Origin: Roridomyces roridus
Taxonomy: Eukaryota; Basidiomycota; Agaricomycetes; Agaricales; Mycenaceae
Length of the DNA: 64,000 nt
NCBI GenBank assembly: GCA_029378245.1
Contig: JARKIF010000037.1
Span: 486,001 to 550,000, forward strand
Direction: 5' to 3'
This document shows positions 57,489 to 64,000 of the stretch, one piece after another; positions within the stretch are counted from its first letter, which is position 1, and the number at the start of each line of letters is the position of its first letter. The notes under the pieces are model-generated. The model ran no database searches. It worked only from the letters and a program-made list of their open reading frames with translations, and was not told where the DNA came from. The translations under genes were made by a program, and so were the position numbers.

Positions 57489-57930
57489 AAAAAACGCGTT
57501 AAATAGGGTTATAACCCAAGTCCACAATGCATTAAACCAGGGTTATTCGTAGGGGCATCAAGTGGGCCCCGGCAGGGCCGCCGGAGCTCGCTGCTGCCGA
57601 TCTCTCGAGTTTCGGCACGAAAAGCAATGTTTTTAATCGTAATTAATACAATATTCAATAAAATCAGCAATAAAAACGTGACCGAGCGTTTAACGCGTTG
57701 AAACCAACTTCAACGCATTGAATGCTCGGCACTTTAACGCGTTGTGTTGCCCACCGGCGTCCGACCCGTTAACCCTGACCTGAATCACGCTTCCCGCCCC
57801 GCCCCGCTTCCCGCCACCCGCCCTCCAACTTTAACGCGTTGAATGCGCAAGATTTGATCCTCGGCATTCAACACGTGAAACCCCGCCGCTTCCCGCCACC
57901 CGCCCTCCAACTTGAACGCGTTAAACCGCG
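57489..57930. repeat. Subterminal array of TTTAACGCGTTGAA-like palindromes
   Basis: At least seven variants of TTYAACGCGTTRAA occur within 440 bp, for example TTTAACGCGTTGAA, AACGCGTTAAAT, TTCAACGCATTGAA and TTGAACGCGTTAAA. The array starts directly after the transposase stop codon and fits a 3' subterminal transposase-binding region of K3. The K3 ends themselves were not found. Confidence 0.65.
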
Positions 57931-58515
57931 CCGCCGAAATCCCGCCGCCGCTGCCCGCCCATCGCTCGGCCCCACTGCAGCCGGGCTGATCCTTGATCAC
58001 TCATCCAAACTGCCGTAGTCTTGAATGTAGTCATCGCGGTTGGCGGGCTGGGTGATAATCCGGGCTGCAGCGCCTCGGCGAGAATTCACGGGTGCAGTGC
58101 GGCACATCGGCGTGCAGGGCGATAGATGGGTGACGAGAGTGGTGTGAAGCGAGTGGGGGATGGCTACAAGGTTGTATTTGAGAGTAGCGCGGCGCTTCGG
58201 CGGGAGTTCGGGGTGGCAGCGCAGCGCGTCGGCGTGCAGGGTAACAGATGGGTGACGAGAGTGGTGTGAAGCGAGTGGGGATGGGTAAAATGTCGTATTG
58301 GCACTGGAGAGGTCTTCTTCGTCTGAGTATGCAGAGAATAAGGATTTAGACGCACCAGAAGAAAAAAATCCCTTCCCGTACACCGCCCAGAGTGCAGCTT
58401 GAGGCCAGGAGATGAGTGGCTGAGACAAGGCTGAGACGTCAGTACTGAGAGAGAGATTGCGGCCAGACGAATTTTTGCCAAGGATGAGAGAAAAGGAAAA
58501 TGGCGCCATTTCGGA
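57931..58515. repeat. GC-rich flank with a duplicated unit of about 95 bp
   Basis: 58066-58163 and 58190-58283 share CGGCGTGCAGGG, AGATGGGTGACGAGAGTGG and TGTGAAGCGAGTGGGG with scattered differences. No gene is convincing, although the minus strand is open over 170 codons, partly because of the repeat. Element C is inserted at the right end. Confidence 0.55.
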
Positions 58516-59109
58516 ATTCCGATCACCTGTAAAGACCGCATAAGTAGGCTAGTTAGCCCTGTACCTAGGGGGGGTAGTACAGGGCTAATTAGCCCTGGCT
58601 CGTGCTTCTACACCAGGCTTCTACACATGCTTCTACAACTCTAGAAATGCCTGCAAGTCTTATGCTCCTACTGCCTTGGAGAAAATAAGACAAGTCCCTG
58701 TCGGCAAACTCGGCATCTAGCTGGGTATCATCAATTTTTGATGGAGGGGTAAATTAGTGATATCTCTGCCAAATTTGAAGCACAATAATGGCGGAAATCA
58801 TGATTGGGCTTCCTCCACTGATCAGATCTCATCAAAATGATTGATGGCATCAAAAACACAGAAGCTGTAGAGGATGGCATGGGTGGTCACATATCAGCAC
58901 ATTTATGGCTGTTGATCACATTACATCAATGATTGATCCCATCACCCAAAATGCAAAGTTGCAGTCTCAAGAGCTACAGGGGTTGCCGGTAGACTTGTAC
59001 CTAGAAGTGCTCCCATCACCCACAGAATGGAGAACATTGAAGAATCGCTGATAAGCAAGGTGTGAGTGCTGGGTCCCTCATCGGTGATGAATGCTCCTAA
59101 CCCACCACC

Positions 59110-59205
59110 ATCATTCCCTGCATAGTCTACTTGTTACTCTGTTGCTTTTTCTATTGTTCCTTTTGCTCAAGGTCTCAAGATCAATCCTCCCTCTAGGCAA
59201 TTTCT
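59110..59205 (+). repeat. SINE-like copy in element C, left side
   Basis: CATAGTCTACTTGTTACTC (A-box-like) and AAGGTCTCAAGATCAATCC (B-box-like) match the unit in element B. Confidence 0.45.
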
Positions 59206-61074
59206 TTTGTCCCTCACCCAATCCACACCCAAATGATGCTTCAACCCTTGTTGTGAATGTGCTTTTATGAGATACAACACTTCTGGTTGGTACCCTTGCC
59301 CAGAAACCTCCAGAATACAGTCTGATTTCAGTGACATTCCCAATTTGGCCACTACTCCCAAGTCCCAGAAAGGAAATTTTGCGGTTTTTCACTGGTATCT
59401 TGTACACTGGTGGGATTGTGTATGAACTAAAGTGCTGGGCATCTGCCTTGAGATGTTACTCATGATATAGGATGCTTTTGGAGCCAGAGGGATACCTTAC
59501 CCTGCCTATAACAGCCACACAAACTGATTTTTTTGGAGAGGATGATATCATGTTGAATTTGATTTCCCAAATGCCCCTTGTCACTTCAAATGAGTAGGGG
59601 GAGTATAGACACTGCTTATTGATACACTAGTTCTTGCCTGAGAGTGATACTGAGGCCATTTCAGAGGCCATGATCTTCAAGCTGATGCTGGTGTATGAGG
59701 CCAGTAGTAGGGGACAGGCCTTGATCTCTTTGTCCAGAAGTTATATTAGAACCATCTAAATACTTCTGAATAGGTTAAGAATGTTACCTACAAGACCAAG
59801 AGCATGTTTAACCTGAACATCCTCCATTTTCATGTTTGTGGTATACTACATTATCTCTAGGCAGGGTGATGATACAAACAGGGTAAGAGAGCATCCTGGA
59901 ACTCAAAGTTCAGTTAGAAGCCAGGATACCTACTAAGAATACAGCAGGAAGCTGAGATATGTATGTGATCAAATTTGGATCATTCCCTTGATACTGGCTC
60001 CCAGGTGGAGTTTCAGCTTCTGGGGATATGAAAAATGGATTCCCCTTGAAAAACTGGTCCAGAATATGTATTCATTGTCCCAGGCTGGTTGAGATTTGCA
60101 GGTGCACTGGTTGAGCCCGAGAGCAAGTTGGGTAGCATATATGCACACCACTCAAAGTGGAGTGTTCATCATACAAATGTTCATAACTCAACAACCAATG
60201 AGGCAACCCATGTGAAACTATATATATTCTGAATCCCCTGAGATGGGAGAGTTCATTAGATCCCACCATCAGCCCATTTGACCAACCCCTTGACCTGTAA
60301 TTCATTGATCACTCTCAGGTTGATCTCCTTTATTCAAGGAATGTACAGGACTCAAAGTGTGATCTTGTATGGTAGGAATGGCTGTCTGGGATACCTGAGC
60401 AATATAAGACAAGCTGGCAACCCAGGGACATCCTGAGTCTGAGGAATGGGACTGTATCACTGTCAGAGGAAAACTCACTCTAATCAGTAGTTTTGACCCC
60501 AGGCTACTCCAGATTTGCACCATTTCGGGCTTATAAAGTCTGAAACAAAATTTAGAAGTCCTTTACAGATTATCCTCTCAAGGAGAAAGGGCCTGAAACC
60601 AGCAATTGATCTCCAATCAACCCTGGTGTCTCTCAACCATATTGTGGCATAGACCCCAGTAACAAGCTTTCAAGGAGACCAAGGACAAAGCATGAGCAGG
60701 CCAACATGATTCCCAGCCAGAATGGATCGCAAATAGCCATGAAATACCGGGGACTTCCCCTGCCCAACAAACACTGATGTATCAGCCTGGCATTGCTGAC
60801 CTATGGGCATTTGGGGCTTGTAAATGACATTAATGCACCCATAGAACCTCTCCTGACATTGGCTGCTGTACAGGGTTGCATGGAGTAGGTGCATTGGGCA
60901 AAACTTCCTTTTTGGGCCACTTGGAGTAGTAGTCCCAAATAGGACTCGGCATCAAAAGGGTCTGATCAGCTGCATAGGTGGATCCAGATGAACAACTAGA
61001 CTTATTTTTGCACTCAAATGGGGCCAGGGTGATAGATGGAATGGGTTGAGGTGTGTAACAAGTTGTGAAGTGAA

Positions 61075-61170
61075 AAAAAAAAGCAGGGATGGGACTTGAA
61101 CTGCTGACCACTCCAAAATATAGTTGATAACATAAGAGCAAGATACCATTGGGCCAAATGACCATGGAGA
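61075..61170 (-). repeat. SINE-like copy in element C, right side
   Basis: The minus strand has GGCCCAATGGTATCTTGC (A-box-like), CAGCAGTTCAAGTCCCATCC (B box) and then a run of T, a possible Pol III stop. Confidence 0.5.
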
Positions 61171-61784
61171 CAATGCCTGGGTGGGTAGCTGCGTCCCACT
61201 GGCCTTGGCATATCTGTGAATCCAGTCCAGACTCCAGATGCCACTGATTATTAAATGTTGTCCATTCTATGGGTGATGGGGACGCTTCTAGGTACAAGTT
61301 TACTGACAACTCTTGTAGCTCTTGAGCTGTACTACAACTTTGCATTTTGGCTGATGGGATCAATCATTGATGTAATGTGATCAACAGCCATAAATGTGCT
61401 GATATGTGGCCACCTATGCCATCCTCTACAGCTTCTGTGTTTTGATGCCATCAATCATTTTGATGAGATCTGATCAGTGGCTGAAGCCCAATCATGATTT
61501 CTGCCACTATTGTGCTTCAAATTTGGCAGAGATATCACTAATTTACCCCTCCATCAAAAATTGATGATACCCAGCTAGATGCCGAGTTTGCCGGCAAGGA
61601 CTAAGTCTGTCTTATTTTCTCCAAGGCAGTAGGAGCATAAGACTTGCAGGCATTTCTAGAGTTGTAGAAGCATGTGTAGAAGCCTGGTGTAGAAGCACGA
61701 GCCAGGGCTAATTAGCCCTGTACTACCCCCCCTAGGTACAGGGCTAACTAGCCTACTTATGTGGTCTTTACAGGTGATTCCGAT

Positions 61785-62460
61785 CCGGACGTCGTCACGG
61801 TGACGGTCTCGGGTGCAATACTCTTTGTCTTCCCCGCCCTCGCTCTGCCTTCGCTCTGCATCCCTGTTTCCCCTCTCTCTGGCTCACAAGCGTGCAACTC
61901 TAATATCTGGCTGGCTTCGCGTTCCTCGGTCTTTGCTCATCAAGCTGTTAAATGGCTATGTATTCGCTAGAAATGGGGGCCTGTACTTGCTGAGATCCTG
62001 GTGAGTCTGCGGCTTTCTCTCAGGGAGTGCGGGAGGCGAGACGAGCATGGTGACGTGACGTGACGTCGAGTACGTCGGTGAGCAGGGACGACCAGCGGTG
62101 GATGCCAAGCGCACCGTCTCGCACGCCGAGATGATGGCAAGCGCCAGTGCGCGATTATGCACGAACGTCGGGCACGCCAAAGAAAGAGCACGGGGATGAA
62201 TAGCACGGCGGCATTGAGAGCGGTGGCATCGAGAACGGCGGTATCGAGAGCGGCGGCATCGAGAGCGGCGGCACCGAGAACGGGGGCTGCGAGACCCAGA
62301 GTGTCGAGAACGAGCCCGTCGAGTACAGACGGCCGGGAACCGTGAGTGTGTGGGGACGATGAGCACGGGACCGGGTGTCTTGTGCGCGCCGAGGCATCCA
62401 GGGCGTGTCCCCAGCCAACAAATCCCAAGGGAGTGCGTTCTGTTAGACAGACATATCTAT
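61785..62460. repeat. GC-rich flank with a 15-bp-period repeat
   Basis: At about 62205-62310 a unit close to GGCGGCATCGAGAGC repeats about seven times. The region is otherwise GC-rich and open in several frames without a recognisable protein. It continues the sequence left of element C. Confidence 0.5.
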
Positions 62461-64000
62461 CCCTCGGTCCATCATAAACTCGTCCAACTGCAACAGGTGA
62501 GGCGTACTAAACTGCTCTAAAGGCGCTGCGGCACTGGCTTTAGCTAACCCGAAAAGACTGCTTTCAACCCCCATAGGCTAACATTTGAATGCCAAACCTA
62601 AGAATCAGGAACCGTTTTCACTAAATCCCTTCATACCTATGGAAAGGGCAAGGTTTAGGGCCATATCGGTACAAAGGGGCAAAAACGGTGAAAACCACTG
62701 CCCACAAATTCGCGGTCGAAATTTTTTTGCAATATGCTTACAAATTTGAAGGGTTTCGACTACAAATGAAGGGCTGTTGGCCTTTTGAAGGGTTTTTGAA
62801 GGCCATTGACCGATTTTGAAGGGTTTCGAGCGATTTTGAAGGCTTTTTCGGTTCAAGTCAGTAAATTGGTATCCAAGTCAATGCTTGGTGGTTGAAGGGT
62901 AAGCTTTTGAATGAAACCCGGTGTTTCAAGGGCAGGCTATGAAGCCTTTTGTAGGAAAGTCAATACAACCAAGGTCTATTGACTAGGTTTGAAGCCAATA
63001 TGGGTTGGTTGACTTTCTATTGACCGGGTTTGAAGGCTTTTGAAGCAATCTGGCTGGATTTTGAATGCGCCCTTGGTTTTTCGGGGTAGACAGGTAGAAA
63101 ATTGATGGGATCAATGATGTTAAGATTTATATCAGTTGTTCAAAAAGCGTTGGAACCACTATTGCTTTGAAGCCCAAGGTGTTTCGAACACAGTATCTGA
63201 AAATTGATGTTTTGATGAGATCACTGATCCCATCAAAAGATAGGTCTCGTCGGGGGCTACCACGTTCTCTATCACAGTTTGGTCTGAAACCCTCTGGTTG
63301 ACCTGGAATGAACCCATCAATCCCCGGGAACCAATAGCCAAAATCCATAGATTGGCTCAATAGTGAAATGTTGAGTTGAGCATTCATCTTGGTTGACTTT
63401 CATACAAAAACCCTTCATGGCCTGCCCTTGCTCCTCCACTTACATTGGTTGAGTTGAGTATTATTAGCCTGCCCTTGCCCAACTCAACCAATGTAATCGG
63501 GTTGAGGTTTCAGCCTGCCCTTGCCTAACTCAACCAATGTAATTGAGTGGAGGTATTAGCCTGCCCTTGCTCTTGCACTCCTAGTTGAGAGATTGCCAGT
63601 CTATTAGTGTAGGGTTGAGGTCAACATGAGTTGGTTTGGTGCAAGATTGTCTATTGGTGAAGTCAATCTATGGATTTTGACTGTTGATTCCCCGGGAGTA
63701 TTTGGTGACTTGCACACCAACCAGAGAGTTTGAGACTCAAGTCTATTAGAATATTGGCTTGTCCCTCAACCTAAAGAAAACATCACTTAGCTTACTGCAA
63801 GCCAACCACTGAATGAATTGGCAAGGTCAATAGAGCGAATTGGTAGCTCTGAGTGAGCCCTACAACATTGTTCCCACTCCCCCAAGAGGTTGGCCCAAAG
63901 GCTGGTGAGTTGGCCTCCAAGCTTGAAGGCTATTGTTGAGTTGAATCCTATTGACTGCCTGCCCCTGGCTTGAAGGCTGGCTGAGAATGGTTACTGAGTT
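62461..64000. other. AT-richer non-coding end of the window
   Basis: I see no gene. 62740-62850 repeats GAAGGGTTT words. At 63415-63580 a roughly 60-bp unit with AGCCTGCCCTTGC and CTCAACCAATGTAAT recurs about three times, partly inverted. This is probably the edge of another repetitive element that continues outside. Confidence 0.4.

Larger units (their letters stand above)
58524..61776. mobile_element. Element C: long-TIR element, 3253 bp, opposite orientation
   Basis: The ends CACCTGTAAAGACC and GGTCTTTACAGGTG head TIRs of about 515-523 bp (58524-59038 and 61254-61776). A perfect 8-bp TSD, ATTCCGAT, lies at 58516-58523 and 61777-61784. A hairpin (GGCTAGTTAGCCCTGTAC facing GTACAGGGCTAATTAGCC) sits just inside each end. 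The interior is a diverged reverse-complement relative of A and B; for example the reverse complement of the part around 60000-60200 matches 28800-29000. No transposase is seen. Confidence 0.92.

Noticed and set aside
63415..63580. CRISPR-like or satellite array
   Set aside because: There are only about three imperfect units, partly inverted; it is ordinary short repeat debris.

Overview
The window looks like a transposon graveyard from a mushroom-forming basidiomycete (Agaricomycetes). The evidence is three KDZ (Kyakuja-Dileera-Zisupton) transposase genes of the CxC1 and CxC2 types known from such fungi, genes cut by many short introns (about 45-60 nt), and nested insertions with readable target-site duplications (TSDs). 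I see no rRNA, CRISPR array, prokaryotic feature or clear housekeeping gene. All family names come from recognising the sequence by eye; nothing was searched.

Layout. 409-14550 is a roughly 14 kb KDZ transposon (K1) with about 247 bp terminal inverted repeats (TIRs). It carries a CxC2 KDZ transposase (+), a 164-codon protein (-), a decayed gene (+) and a large unrecognised gene (-). That last gene is split by the non-autonomous element A (2986-5893). 14842-26138 is element D (TA target). It holds a hAT-like element (14923-17541), which itself contains a TGATACG-ended insertion (15417-16965), and a 5 kb long-TIR element G (20880-25876). 26776-35066 holds an unrecognised gene split by element F (27336-34747), with element B (27347-30386) sitting in F's left TIR. 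35067-38097 has no supported gene. Element E (38100-40684) cuts off the 3' end of a CxC1 KDZ transposase (K2, 40687-43530, -). This is followed by palindrome-rich DNA with two SINE-like copies and an unrecognised gene (45617-47869, -). 48771-53635 is a KOW-domain (Spt5-like) gene split by a second TGATACG element (51509-53254). 53981-57488 is a frameshifted CxC1 KDZ transposase (K3), followed by AACGCGTT palindromes. 58524-61776 is element C. The last 2.2 kb is non-coding with short tandem repeats.

How the parts relate. The KDZ elements are the possible autonomous engines and the source of accompanying genes. Around them are long-TIR elements without a transposase (A, B, C, G with CACCT termini and 8-bp TSDs; D, E, F with TA targets). 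A-E share internal inverted modules but have unrelated outer arms, and most have a hairpin just inside the terminus. Several insertions interrupt reading frames so precisely that removing the element and one TSD copy restores the frame. These modular hairpin-ended elements are the most likely undescribed system in the window.
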